DNA of 64,000 bases from Ancylobacter novellus (GTDB lineage Bacteria; Pseudomonadota; Alphaproteobacteria; Rhizobiales; Xanthobacteraceae). A program made the position numbers and the translations under genes. Positions 36,757-48,873 of the stretch are shown in pieces. The DNA lies in assembly GCA_003241485.1 (NCBI GenBank), contig QFQD01000001.1, positions 1 to 64,000 of the forward strand, read 5' to 3'. Within the stretch, counting starts at the first letter, position 1, and every line of letters starts with the position of its first letter. Below the pieces are notes generated by a model. That model worked only from the letters and a program-made list of their open reading frames with translations, was not told the origin of the DNA and did not search any database.

Positions 36757-37854
36757 TCACGCCCGGCGGCGCGCGCCCTCCTGGGTGGCGACGTTCGCCG
36801 CCAGTGCCTCGTCCGGTTCCAGCACGGGTGCGGCGGCTAGCGGTTCTGGCGAGACCTCGGGCTCCTTGAGCAGGGCGGCGCGGCGCCGGCTGCGGCTCAG
36901 GATGAACTCGCGCACGCCCATGATGATGAGCGCGAGTGCGAAAGGCGTCACGTAATAGAGCAGGCGCAGCAGCAGAAGGGCGCCAAGCAGCGGCTCTTTC
37001 TCGAACTGCGGCAGTGCCAGCAGCATGGCGGCGTCGAACACGCCGAGCCCGCCCGGCGCATGGCTCGCAAAGCCCAGCAGCGTCGCGGAGATGAAGACCA
37101 CGCCCAGCGCGATCGGATCGATGAACGGCGACTGCGGCATCAGCACATACATGGCCGCGGCGCAGAAGGAGAGATCGATGATGCCGATGACCATCTGCAC
37201 CAGGGTCAGCTTCGAGCCCGGCAGCGTCACGGTCCAGTGGCCCTGCCCGACGCCGATCCTGCGCGGCTTCAGTCCGACCCAGACGACATAGGTGGCAAGT
37301 CCCGCAAGCAGGGCGATGCCGATCAGGCGGTTCACCCAAGGCGGCAACTGGTCGACCGCGCTCGCCGCCCAGGGCTCGATGGTGACGCCGATACCCAGGA
37401 TGGCGATGTTGCCGAGCCAAAAGGTGAGGCCGGTGATGAAGCAGAGCTTGGCGACGTCCACCGCGCCGAGGCCGTGGGCGGAATAGATGCGGTAGCGCAC
37501 GGTGCCGCCGGTGAAAGCGGAAAAGCCGATATTGTGGCCGATCGAATAGGAGGTGAACGAGGCCAGCGCCGCCGTGCGGTAGGGTACGTAACCCTTGCCG
37601 ATGGTCCGCAGCGCGAACCAGTCATAGAAGGTGAGAGTGAAGTAGGCGCAGGCGACGAACAGGCCGGCCAGCGCCACGCGCCAGGGCGAGGTACCTGCCA
37701 GCGCGTCGAACACTTCGCCCGGATTGATGGTGCGAAGCATCTTGTAGAGCACGACGACCGCGATGCCGATGATGACCAGGCTGGCCAGCAGACCCAGCGT
37801 GTGCCAGCCGATCCGCCCGCGCAGCCAGCCGGTAATCGCTTTCAGCCTGCTCAT
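36757..37854 (-). CDS. Lysylphosphatidylglycerol synthase transmembrane-domain (UPF0104) protein
   Basis: 365 residues with about eight membrane helices and motifs of the flippase half of MprF (SFTSYSIGHNIGFSAFTGGTVRYRIY and LGFASHAPGGLGVFDAAML). The cytosolic lysyl-transferase domain of full MprF is absent, so it is a lipid-translocation-like membrane protein of unknown substrate. The N-terminal helix starts at about residue 18 and the C-terminal 40 residues are soluble. It is convergent with the ppk2 operon. Confidence 0.85.
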   Translation of the reverse strand: MSRLKAITGWLRGRIGWHTLGLLASLVIIGIAVVVLYKMLRTINPGEVFDALAGTSPWRVALAGLFVACAYFTLTFYDWFALRTIGKGYVPYRTAALASFTSYSIGHNIGFSAFTGGTVRYRIYSAHGLGAVDVAKLCFITGLTFWLGNIAILGIGVTIEPWAASAVDQLPPWVNRLIGIALLAGLATYVVWVGLKPRRIGVGQGHWTVTLPGSKLTLVQMVIGIIDLSFCAAAMYVLMPQSPFIDPIALGVVFISATLLGFASHAPGGLGVFDAAMLLALPQFEKEPLLGALLLLRLLYYVTPFALALIIMGVREFILSRSRRRAALLKEPEVSPEPLAAAPVLEPDEALAANVATQEGARRRA

Positions 37855-38077
37855 CGCACACTCACCATCGTCGCTGCCGGGCCCCGCTAGGCTCTGGGCA
37901 GGCCTATCAGACCTTGCCGCGTTCCGAAACCGCTTCCGCGCCAGGGCGGCGCATTACCGCATGACGCAAGGTAATGTCGCGCCTGGGCGGGGCGGCGCAC
38001 GGCTTCTTCGCCCAGATATGGGCAACGCCATGACAAGCGTTAGACGCTCGCGCCAGCGTGATGAAGAAGGCTCCCGC

Positions 38078-39961
38078 TCATAGCCGGACCGGGTAGCCGA
38101 TCTCAATGGTGCGCGGGCGCGGCAGGCCGAAGCGGTCGACGGAGCGTTCGGCGTTGCGGGCCAGGAAGGCGAAGACATGGGCCAGCACGTCGCGCACGCC
38201 GCGAATGTCCTCGGGCGGTATGATGCGCTCATGGCCGATCACATAGACCGCCTCGTCCGGGTCGATGCCCTGCGCGTAGAGCGCCGGCCCGAGCACGGAG
38301 GGCACGTCGATCTGTTGCATGTAGCCGAAGCGGACGTCGACGCGGACATGGACGGGGTCGAGCGCGGTGACGCGCACCCGCTCGTCCACCGCCACGCGCG
38401 GGCGCGAGGCGATCCACACCGAGACGATGACCGCCTTGCTGAACTGGATGTTCAGCAGGTCCGACAGCCGCCCGAGCGCGACCGGCGTCACCGCGCTGCC
38501 GCGCGACAGGAAGATGGCGGTGCGCGGGCTCACCGCACAGGCCGGCGGCTTGCCGCGGGCGATGAAATCGTCCAGCGGCTCGGTGAAGCGGCGCTGCTGG
38601 ATGCCGAGGCCCTCCAGCCCGCGCCGCCACGACACCATGATGACGAGGACGACGCTGGCAATGGCGACCGGCAGCCAGCCGCCGTCGTGCAGCTTGGTGA
38701 GGTTGGCGGTGGCGAAGGAGATGTCGACCACGGCGAGGCTGCTGGCCAGGCCGATCAGCGCCGGCAACGGCCAGTTCCAGCTGCGCCGGACATAGGCGAC
38801 GAACAGGATCGTGGTCGCCACCATCGCCATGGCGACGGCGATGCCATAGGCCGAGGCGAGCCGGTCGGAGGAGCCGAAGGAGACGACGATGGCGGTGCAG
38901 GCCAGCATCATGATCCAGTTGAGCCGGCCGATATAGATGTGCTGGTCGTTGTGCTCGCTGGTGTAGCCGATGCGCATCGGCGGCAGGTAGCCGAGTTCGA
39001 TGGCCTGTTTGGCGAGCGAGAACACGCCGGTAATGATGGCCTGCGAGGCGATCACCGTGGCGGCGGCGGCGAGGATCAGCAGAGGCAGCTCGAAGCCGGC
39101 GGGGGCGAGATCGTAGAACGGGTTGCGGATCGATTCGCGGTGCACCAGCACATTGGCGCCCTGCCCGTAATAGTTCAGCAGCAGCGCCGGCATGGCGACG
39201 AACAGCCAGGCGCGGGTGATGACCGGGCGGCCGAAATGGCCGAGATCGGCATAGAGCGCCTCGCCGCCGGTGATGGCGAGGAAGGTGGCACCGAGCACCG
39301 CGCCGGCGAGCCAGGCATGGTCGACGATCAGCGCCAGCCCATGGCGCGGGTCGAGCGCCCACAAGACATGCGGCGCCTGCAGGATGCCGATGATGCCGAG
39401 CGTGCCGAGCGAGCCGAACCAGACCAGCATCACCGGCCCGTAGAACGCGCCGATGCGATCGGTACCGGCGCGCTGCGAGAAGAACACCAAGAGGATGACC
39501 ACCACGGTGAGCGGCACGATCCAGTGATCGAGCGCGGGGGCGATGACCTCCAGCCCCTCGATCGCCGACAGCACCGAGATGGCCGGGGTCAGCACGCCAT
39601 CGCCGATCAGCATGGCGGCGCCGACCAGGCCGGCGATCAGCAGCCACAGGCGCCGGCCGGACGCGCTGCGGTGCAGATCCAGCAGTGTCACCAGCGCGAG
39701 AATGCCGCCTTCGCCGTCATTGTCCGCCCGTAGCACGAGCGAGACATATTTGATGGTGATGGAAAGAATGATCGCCCAGGTGATGAGCGAGAGAAGGCCC
39801 AGCACGTCGGCATCGGTCACCGCCACTCCCCCGACGGCGAGCAGGCCCTGCTTGAAGGCATAAAGCGGGCTGGTGCCGATGTCGCCGAAAACGACACCGA
39901 GCGCGGCGATCTCCGCTGTGAAGGGCAACGAACGGCTGCGGCCCGAAGCAACCTTAGCCAT
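38078..39961 (-). CDS. kup: Low-affinity potassium transporter Kup
   Basis: 627 residues. Twelve membrane helices fill the first roughly 450. Signatures are ALGVVFGDIGTSPLYAFKQG at the start and the GGEALYADLGHFG segment. The C-terminal roughly 170-residue soluble domain ends in EIGYPVRL. It imports K+ with protons. The ATG at 39961 gives the family start MAKVASGRSRSLPFTAE. The frame runs 18 codons further without similarity. The gene is single, with a 223-bp gap after it in which I see nothing. Confidence 0.95.
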   Translation of the reverse strand: MAKVASGRSRSLPFTAEIAALGVVFGDIGTSPLYAFKQGLLAVGGVAVTDADVLGLLSLITWAIILSITIKYVSLVLRADNDGEGGILALVTLLDLHRSASGRRLWLLIAGLVGAAMLIGDGVLTPAISVLSAIEGLEVIAPALDHWIVPLTVVVILLVFFSQRAGTDRIGAFYGPVMLVWFGSLGTLGIIGILQAPHVLWALDPRHGLALIVDHAWLAGAVLGATFLAITGGEALYADLGHFGRPVITRAWLFVAMPALLLNYYGQGANVLVHRESIRNPFYDLAPAGFELPLLILAAAATVIASQAIITGVFSLAKQAIELGYLPPMRIGYTSEHNDQHIYIGRLNWIMMLACTAIVVSFGSSDRLASAYGIAVAMAMVATTILFVAYVRRSWNWPLPALIGLASSLAVVDISFATANLTKLHDGGWLPVAIASVVLVIMVSWRRGLEGLGIQQRRFTEPLDDFIARGKPPACAVSPRTAIFLSRGSAVTPVALGRLSDLLNIQFSKAVIVSVWIASRPRVAVDERVRVTALDPVHVRVDVRFGYMQQIDVPSVLGPALYAQGIDPDEAVYVIGHERIIPPEDIRGVRDVLAHVFAFLARNAERSVDRFGLPRPRTIEIGYPVRL

Positions 39962-40491
39962 GTGTCGCCCGGGCTGGCGGCACCTGTGCCAGGCGCGCAA
40001 CGGCGCGGGGCTCAAGGCCGAGAACGTCTGATCGGGTCATGGCGGTCCGAGTTCGCGCAGCGATAACCGGCAATGGACCGGCACCGCAGCATTACCCCGA
40101 GCGCGTGATGACGCCAAGCGGAGTCTCCCTATAGGGCACTTCCGGTATGCCGTGGAGTTTCGCGAAAGCCGTACGCCGTGTCCGGCAAGCCGCACCTGGA
40201 GGTGCTGGCGTCCGCGAGAGTTGAGGGAGGAGGATTGGGGGGCGGATTAATCCTCCTCCCTCGACCATCGGAGGCAAAAGGCGCTCGAGAGTTTGCGGGG
40301 CTTTCGAGCTGCCGACCGTGGCTGAAGAAGTCGTAATGCAATCGCCGGTGCGAATCAATCCATACTGAACGGTTTGGTCGAAAAGTTTTTCCGGGGCTGA
40401 TATTCCCGTTGGGACTCAACGTTCGCCGTGTCATGGTGGGACCCGCGTCTTCCCGCCACCCCCTTCCCGCCATTAGGGTTTTCTGTCTGCG
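39962..40491. other. 530-bp gene-free region between kup and tetR
   Basis: No frame here looks coding, as the longest are rich in Arg/Ser/Pro with no ribosome binding site. The main feature is a very strong hairpin at 40221-40264, described separately. The last 120 bp are less GC-rich (CCATACTGAACGGTTTGG and GAAAAGTTTTT) and probably hold the tetR promoter. There is no tRNA-like fold. Confidence 0.5.
40221..40264. repeat. Long perfect inverted repeat (hairpin)
   Basis: GAGGGAGGAGGATT at 40223-40236 pairs perfectly with AATCCTCCTCCCTC at 40249-40262. U-G and U-A pairs at 40221-40222/40263-40264 extend the stem to 16 bp around a 12-nt loop. There is no T-tract on either side, so it is not a simple terminator. 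It contains both a perfect ribosome-binding sequence (GGAGGAGG) and its complement. Confidence 0.75.
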
Positions 40492-41220
40492 ATGAGTTCC
40501 TTGCGCGATGATGTCGACCTCTGTCCGGCGATCCGTTCCCGTGCTGAAACGGGGACGGCCGAGGCCGGGACGCAGATGGCCGGCAGTGCGGAGAAGCGCC
40601 AGCAGATCCTTCGCGGCGCCCGCGGTGTTTTCCTGGCCAGCGGCTTCGATGGCGCCAGCATGGGCGAGATCGCCCGCACCGCCGGGGTCTCCAAGGCCAC
40701 GCTGTATTTTTACTTCGCCTCCAAGGAGGATCTCTTCGCTGCGGTGGTCAGCGAGGTTTGCCGGGAGACGGCCGAGCAGACCTTTGCGCTGGATTCAGAG
40801 GCCGATGTGCGCGAGGCGCTCACCCTCACGGGCCATCGCTATGTCCAGGCGATGATCCGCCCCGAACATATCGCCACGGTGCGCATGGTCGTCGGCATCG
40901 CCGAGAGGCTGCCGGAGATCGGCCGCACCTTTCTCGCCGCCGGTCCGAATGCCGGGGTCGAGAATTTGTGCGGCTGGCTGCGCAGCAAATGCGAGCGGGG
41001 CGAACTCGTGATCGACGATCTGGAACTGGCGGCGTGGCAGTTCCTCGTCGGCTGCCATGCGCTGATCGTCATGCCGAAGCTTTTCGGTGGTTCGCCCGAG
41101 CCCGATGCCGCAACCGTCGACCGGGTGGTCAATCACGCGGTAGATTCCTTCCTGCGGGCCTATGGCGGGGCGGGCGCTCCCTCGCCGGCGGCGAACAGCG
41201 CGGCCAGCCCCTCGCGATAG
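40492..41220 (+). CDS. TetR/AcrR family transcriptional regulator
   Basis: 242 residues. The TetR HTH is at about 34-82 (RQQILRGARGVFLASGFDGASMGEIARTAGVSKATLYFYFASKEDLF), followed by a helical ligand domain. The N-terminal 30 residues precede the fold and may be disordered, so a start at residue 29 (MAGSAEKRQQ) is possible. Its 3' end overlaps the convergent SDR epimerase gene by 61 bases. The target is unknown, and no pump gene lies beside it. Confidence 0.9.
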   Translation: MSSLRDDVDLCPAIRSRAETGTAEAGTQMAGSAEKRQQILRGARGVFLASGFDGASMGEIARTAGVSKATLYFYFASKEDLFAAVVSEVCRETAEQTFALDSEADVREALTLTGHRYVQAMIRPEHIATVRMVVGIAERLPEIGRTFLAAGPNAGVENLCGWLRSKCERGELVIDDLELAAWQFLVGCHALIVMPKLFGGSPEPDAATVDRVVNHAVDSFLRAYGGAGAPSPAANSAASPSR

Positions 41221-42032
41221 GTCGGATGACGCAGCGGGGCGCCCAGCAGGCCGTGAAGCCTCGTGTTGCGGACCCGGCGATTATCGGCCCAGAAGGAGAG
41301 CGCCATCGGCGACATGCGGGTGGCGGCTTCCTCGAAAGGTACCGCCTCCGGCGCGGGACGTCCCAGCAGCCCGGCGGCGAAGCGCACCGGCGCGCAGGAC
41401 GGCGAGGGCTCGTCGTCGACCACGTTCACCACCCCATCGAACCCTGTCGACACGGCCGCCGCGATCGCTGCGGCGATGTCGTCGACATGGATGCGATTGA
41501 ACACCTGCCCCGCGCGCTCGACGCAGCGCGCCGTGCCGTCCGCCACGTCGACCAGCGCGTTGCGGCCCGGCCCATAGATGCCGCCGAGCCGCAGCACCGC
41601 GACCGGGCGGCCGCTTGCCCGCCCCAGCGCCTGCCAGGCCTGCTCCGCCGCGACGCGCTGCCGTCCGCGTGGCGCGTTGGAGGTTGGGAGAGCCGTTTCG
41701 TCGATCCAGGCACCGCCGGTGTCGCCATAGACGCCGATGGTGGAGAGATAGACGAGCGGGCCTTTGCCCGATTCCCCGCTGATCGCCGCCCCGAGCGGGC
41801 CGAGGAACGGGTCGCCGGCCTCGCCCGGCGCGGCCGAGGCGAGAATGACGTCGGCGGCATGAACCGCAGCGATCAGGTCGTCCGAGGCCTCGCCAGTGAA
41901 GCGGAGCACTTCAATTCCGGCAAAGGGTTCGCCGCTGCGGTTGGTGCCGAGGATGCGCGAGAAGCGCGCGCCATGCAGCGCCACGAAGCGCTGGGCGCAA
42001 TAGCCGAGGCCGAGGCAGAGAAGAGTGGTCAT
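41160..42032 (-). CDS. NAD(P)-dependent epimerase/SDR family protein (YeeZ-like)
   Basis: 290 residues of atypical SDR. The N-terminus MTTLLCLGLGYCAQRFV carries the nucleotide-binding glycine motif. LVYLSTIGVYGDTGGAWIDE holds the YSTxGVYG segment. RLGGIYGPGRNALVD and HVDDIAAAIAAAV are typical of extended SDRs. The ATG at 42032 is chosen because the further frame reads as non-coding. It overlaps tetR on the other strand at the 3' end. It lies 67 bp after queG in the same direction. The substrate is unknown. Confidence 0.85.
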   Translation of the reverse strand: MTTLLCLGLGYCAQRFVALHGARFSRILGTNRSGEPFAGIEVLRFTGEASDDLIAAVHAADVILASAAPGEAGDPFLGPLGAAISGESGKGPLVYLSTIGVYGDTGGAWIDETALPTSNAPRGRQRVAAEQAWQALGRASGRPVAVLRLGGIYGPGRNALVDVADGTARCVERAGQVFNRIHVDDIAAAIAAAVSTGFDGVVNVVDDEPSPSCAPVRFAAGLLGRPAPEAVPFEEAATRMSPMALSFWADNRRVRNTRLHGLLGAPLRHPTYREGLAALFAAGEGAPAPP

Positions 42033-42099
42033 GACGGCAGCCATTCCCCGCGAGTGTGCAGTCTCAGGCGGCACCTGTGCAGCCGGTGGTGAAGGCACC

Positions 42100-43232
<1,133 letters not shown>

Positions 43233-43257
<25 letters not shown>

Positions 43258-43922
43258 GGGGCCGGCGGCATGCCCGCCATGCTCAGCGCCAGCAGCGGCC
43301 GGAAGGCCGGACGCGACTTGATGCGCGCGTACCAGATCTTGGCTCCCTCATCTTCTTCCCACGGCACGTCGCCGAGATAGTCGACACAGGAAATATGCGC
43401 CGCCGCCGCGAGGTCCGCATAGGTCATGCGCTCGCCGCCGAGCCAGTTCCGCGCCTTCAGCAGCCAGCCGATATATTGCAGATGATAGCGGATATTGGCG
43501 CGCGCGGCACGAATGACCGCCATGTCCGGCGGCCCCCCGCCCAGCTCGCGCGGCATGTAGCGCTTGTAGACCTTCTCGCGCACCAGCGGCTCGGAAACCT
43601 CGGCATAGAATTTGTGGTTGAACCACGATGCGAGCCGCCGCACCTCGACGCGCGAATAGCTGTCGCCCGGCAGCAGGCGCCGGTCACCGAGCGCGGCGCC
43701 GCGGGTTTCGTCGATATATTCGGTAATGGTGTCGACGCCCGGCACCACGAAGCCGTCATTCTCGATGAGCACGGGCGTGACGCCGGCCGGGTCGAGCATG
43801 AGGAATTCGGGTCGTCGTTCCCAGACGCGCTCTTCGACAAGCTCGGGTTCGATCCCCATCTCGCCGAGGGCGAGGCGGACGAGACGCGAATGTGCGCAGA
43901 AGGGATGATGATAAAGTTGCAT
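43233..43922 (-). CDS. Glutathione S-transferase family protein
   Basis: 229 residues. The thioredoxin-like N-terminal domain begins MQLYHHPFCAHSRLVRLALGEMGIEPELVE. The helical C-terminal domain has MTYADLAAAAHISCVDYLGDVPW, the conserved Asp-containing N-capping box. The ATG at 43922 fits the family, and the frame beyond it does not. It overlaps queG by 25 bases, and the gst-queG pair is common in Hyphomicrobiales. Substrates are unknown. Confidence 0.9.
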
Positions 43923-44429
43923 TGTCCGGGAAAGCCGCGGCACGCCAGAGGGCGTCGCCTGAAGGACCGATCTAGAAGGGTTCATGCCTCATCGCAAGCC
44001 ATCACGGCGTCAACATGGCACTGTGTGCGGCCGCTGCGCAGGCCAGTCCCCGCCGTTTTTTCGCGGTAGCGTATCCAGAGCGTTAACAGGCGCAGCGGCG
44101 AGGCGTGCAGCTGACGATGCGGCACGCGGTATCCCTTTAGGGACTGCGCTCTGCGCCGCTGCTCATGGGGTGACCAGAGCCTGCTCGGCGCGACCTCGAA
44201 CGGCGATTTGCCCGGCGGCGCCCCCGAGGCACGGACAGTCTCAGCATGGCACTGGTGAGGTGAGTGCCGAGCCTTAAGCTAACGTTAGGGAATTAGGCCG
44301 ATCGGACATTTGCGTGTCATGTTGGCGGCGCAGGAGCGTCGCCAATGTGGCGCGCGTCTCACTTTGCACGTCGCTTATGCGTTGAGCGACCTCGCTTCTC
44401 ACGACGAACCGTCAAGGAAACACGACACG
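43923..44429. other. 507-bp gene-free region between gst and a TIM-barrel gene
   Basis: Divergent genes flank it. No frame looks coding. An inverted repeat GCAGCGGCG (44092-44100) / CGCCGCTGC (44154-44162) encloses two smaller hairpins (44104-44108 with 44122-44126, and TCCC/GGGA at 44132-44143), a possible three-way RNA fold. A 10-bp palindrome CTAACGTTAG is at 44279-44288 in a locally AT-rich stretch. No tRNA match was found. Confidence 0.45.
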
Positions 44430-45371
44430 ATGCAGATGCACATTCCGGTCTCGCCCGTCCGCGCCGTCGGTTATTCCCTCCGTGAAGGCAGTCCCGAGTT
44501 CGACGATCTCGGCGCCGGCCTCGACGAGGCGGAGGCGCTGGGCGTCGATGTGGTGGAACTGCCGGTCTATGCGTGGCATCTCATGGTCGAGGGGCGGCTG
44601 CTGGAGAACCGGGTGAAGGATCTCCAGCGCGCGCTGGCCGGCCGCAAGGTGGGCTACACCGTGCACGGGACGCTCGCCATCAACCTGATGGACATTCCCG
44701 AGCGCCTCGCCCGGCATGAAAAGCTGCTGGCGGCCAATATCGAACTCACCGCGGCGCTCGGCGCGCAGCATCTCGTCATGCATAGCGGCGTGGTGCGGGC
44801 GCCCGACGACGATGTGGAGGTCGCCTATTCGCGCCAGCGCGACGCGCTCATCCGCGCCGGCGACCACGCCGCCTCGCTCGGCGTCACGCTCTGCGTCGAG
44901 AACATCTTCCGCTATGGCGCGGCGCGGGAGACCGCGACGCCTTCCAAGCTGGCGGGCGAACTTGCCGCCATCGACCATGCGGCGGTGAAGGCGACGCTCG
45001 ATGTGAGCCACGCCTTCATCCGCTGCACCGATGCGCGCCTCGACCCGATCGCCGAGATCGCGGCGCTGGCGCCCTATGTCGCACATTTCCACCTGCACGA
45101 TTCCTTCGGCCGGCCGAGCGAATTGTGGACCTACCACCCTGCCGAGGCGGTGGCGCTCGGCGAGGGCGACCTGCACCTGCCGATCGGCTGGGGCGGCATT
45201 GACTGGGATGCGGTGGTGGACGCGGTGCAGCCCCGCGACGGGACCATCGCGATCATGGAGCTGGAGCCGCGCCACTGGCGGGAACTGCGCGACCAGATCC
45301 CGGTGCTGAGGGCGCTTGCCGCCCGCTTCCGTGCCAGCGACACCGTGCCGGCCCCGGCGGATGGCACGTAA
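44430..45371 (+). CDS. Sugar phosphate isomerase/epimerase (AP endonuclease 2 / TIM-barrel family)
   Basis: 313 residues. The family shows as VHGTLAINLMD, VMHSGVV, LCVENIFRYG, TLDVSHAFI, HFHLHDSFG and IMELEPRHW, holding the metal-binding Glu, Asp, His and Glu residues of the barrel. The start MQMHIPVSPVRAVGYS at 44430 has AAGGAA upstream. The longer frame (to 44310) runs through the gene-free gap. The substrate could be a sugar or a keto-acid. It stands alone before dnaK. Confidence 0.8.
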   Translation: MQMHIPVSPVRAVGYSLREGSPEFDDLGAGLDEAEALGVDVVELPVYAWHLMVEGRLLENRVKDLQRALAGRKVGYTVHGTLAINLMDIPERLARHEKLLAANIELTAALGAQHLVMHSGVVRAPDDDVEVAYSRQRDALIRAGDHAASLGVTLCVENIFRYGAARETATPSKLAGELAAIDHAAVKATLDVSHAFIRCTDARLDPIAEIAALAPYVAHFHLHDSFGRPSELWTYHPAEAVALGEGDLHLPIGWGGIDWDAVVDAVQPRDGTIAIMELEPRHWRELRDQIPVLRALAARFRASDTVPAPADGT

Positions 45372-45407
45372 TGCGTGTCTGCGCCTGATTTTCACCTTGC
45401 CCACCTT

Positions 45408-45436
45408 CTTGCGGCGGAAACGGCAGCCCCCTATAT
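45408..45436 (+). promoter_or_regulatory. Sigma-32 (RpoH) type promoter of dnaK
   Basis: A CTTGCGG -35 element (45408-45414), 13-bp spacer and CCCCTATAT -10 element (45428-45436) match the heat-shock consensus CTTG-N-CCCCAT. It lies 137 bp before the dnaK start, right where a heat-shock promoter is expected. Confidence 0.75.
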
Positions 45437-45572
45437 CGGCCTCGAACGGCGCGGATAGCGTCGTACCCAATTGATTGGGGGCCGATCCGGGGGGATGGCG
45501 AGGCGCGAGCCCGCACCATCCCTCTCCGGGTGCTTCGCGAAGGCCCGGCCGGCCTGCCAGAAGGAGAGCACT

Positions 45573-47468
<1,896 letters not shown>

Positions 47469-47487
47469 TCGGCTCGACGTTTTCACG

Positions 47488-47515
47488 CCGCCCCCGGGAT
47501 CCGTTCCGGGGGCGG
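47488..47515 (+). terminator. Hairpin after dnaK
   Basis: CCGCCCCCGG (47488-47497) and CCGGGGGCGG (47506-47515) form a perfect 10-bp stem with an 8-nt loop, 20 bp after the dnaK stop. Only a weak T-run (GTTCTGTCT) follows, so partial read-through into dnaJ is likely. Confidence 0.65.
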
Positions 47516-47669
47516 AGTTCTGTCTGGCAGTCGCGCGCTGCGGAGGCCGCCGTCCCATTCACGGCAGGAATCCTGCATGCCGCCGATGCCGTGACCCGCG
47601 TGTGTCTCGATGTGAGGCGCCGTCAGGGTCGAACCGTGCGACGGTCCATCCGCCCAGGCCTTTCTGCTC

Positions 47670-48812
47670 ATGTCCAAGACCGACTATTACGAACTCCTCG
47701 AAGTCACCAAGACCTGCAGCGACGGTGAGCTGAAAAGCTCCTATCGCAAGCTGGCCATGAAGTGGCACCCCGACAAGAACCCCGGCAATGCCGAGGCGGA
47801 GGTGCGGTTCAAGGAGATCAGCGAGGCTTATGACGTCCTGAAGGACCCGCAGAAGCGCGCGGCCTATGACCGCTTCGGCCATGCGGCCTTCGATGGCGGC
47901 ATGGGCGGCGGCGGGGGTGCAGGCTTCGGCAATGACTTCGCGTCCACCTTCTCCGATATCTTCGACGACCTGTTCGGCATGGGCGGCCAGCGGCGCGGCG
48001 GTGGCGGAGGCCGCGGCGGGCGCGAGCGCGGGGCGGACCTTCGCTACAACATGGACATCACGCTGGAGGAGGCGTTCGCCGGCAAGACCGCGACCGTGCG
48101 CCTGCCGACCTCCATCGTCTGCGAGACCTGCTCGGGCACCGGCGCCAAGGCCGGCACCCAGCCGACCACCTGCCGCACCTGCTCCGGTTCGGGGCGCATT
48201 CGTCAGGCGCAGGGCTTCTTCACCCTGGAGCGCACCTGCCCGACCTGCCAGGGGCGCGGCCAGGTGATCGAGGATCCGTGCCCGGCCTGCTCCGGCGCCG
48301 GGCGCACCACGCGCGAGCGCACCCTTGAGGTCGCCATTCCCGCCGGTGTCGAGGATGGCACGCGTATCCGCCTTGCCAATGAGGGCGAGGCCGGGGTGCG
48401 TGGTGGCCCGCCGGGCGACCTCTACATCTTCCTGTCGCTCGCACCGCACGAGTTTTTCCAGCGCGACGGCGCCGACCTGTTCTGCCGTGCGCCCATTTCC
48501 ATGGTCACAGCCGCGCTCGGCGGCACTTTCGAGGTGCCGACCATCGACGGCGACACCACCAAGGTGAAGGTTCCCGAGGGGTCGCAGTCCGGCAAGCGCT
48601 TCCGTCTCGGCGGCAAGGGAATGCCTGTGCTGCGTAGCCGCTCGCGCGGCGACATGTATGTACAGGTCGTCGTCGAGACGCCACAGAACCTGACGCGCCG
48701 GCAACGTGAACTTCTCGCCGAATTCGAGGCGGAATGTTCAAAGGAGACGCATCCGGAATCGAGCGGCTTCTTCGCCAAGGTGCGGGATTTCTTCGCCGGC
48801 GAGGCCGAATAG
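47670..48812 (+). CDS. dnaJ: Molecular chaperone DnaJ (Hsp40)
   Basis: 380 residues. The J-domain (1-70) has HPD at 33-35. A Gly-rich stretch follows, then four CxxCxGxG zinc repeats (CETCSGTG, CRTCSGSG, CPTCQGRG, CPACSGAG) and the C-terminal substrate domains. It delivers clients to DnaK and stimulates its ATPase. Start MSKTDYYELLEV is preceded by no strong ribosome site. A 201-bp gap with a hairpin separates it from dnaK. It is type I with all four repeats intact. Confidence 0.98.
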   Translation: MSKTDYYELLEVTKTCSDGELKSSYRKLAMKWHPDKNPGNAEAEVRFKEISEAYDVLKDPQKRAAYDRFGHAAFDGGMGGGGGAGFGNDFASTFSDIFDDLFGMGGQRRGGGGGRGGRERGADLRYNMDITLEEAFAGKTATVRLPTSIVCETCSGTGAKAGTQPTTCRTCSGSGRIRQAQGFFTLERTCPTCQGRGQVIEDPCPACSGAGRTTRERTLEVAIPAGVEDGTRIRLANEGEAGVRGGPPGDLYIFLSLAPHEFFQRDGADLFCRAPISMVTAALGGTFEVPTIDGDTTKVKVPEGSQSGKRFRLGGKGMPVLRSRSRGDMYVQVVVETPQNLTRRQRELLAEFEAECSKETHPESSGFFAKVRDFFAGEAE

Positions 48813-48845
48813 GTTCGTTCGCGCGTAATAGGGACGTCATCAGGG

Positions 48846-48870
48846 GGGCTTAACATGTTCCGATAAGCCC
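48846..48870 (+). terminator. Hairpin after dnaJ
   Basis: GGGCTTA (48846-48852) and TAAGCCC (48864-48870) form a stem that G-U and G-C pairs extend to about 10 bp, with an 11-nt loop. There is no clear T-tract. It lies about 35 bp after the dnaJ stop. Confidence 0.45.
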
Positions 48871-48873
48871 TCT

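Noticed and set aside
44092..44162. tRNA gene in the 507-bp gap
   Set aside because: The length is close to a tRNA, but there is no T-loop TTC sequence, no 7-nt anticodon loop and no CCA-like 3' end.
43984..44277. 97-codon plus-strand frame in the 507-bp gap
   Set aside because: It has no ribosome site. It is rich in Arg, Ala, Pro and Cys in the way of random GC-rich frames, and overlaps the inverted repeats.
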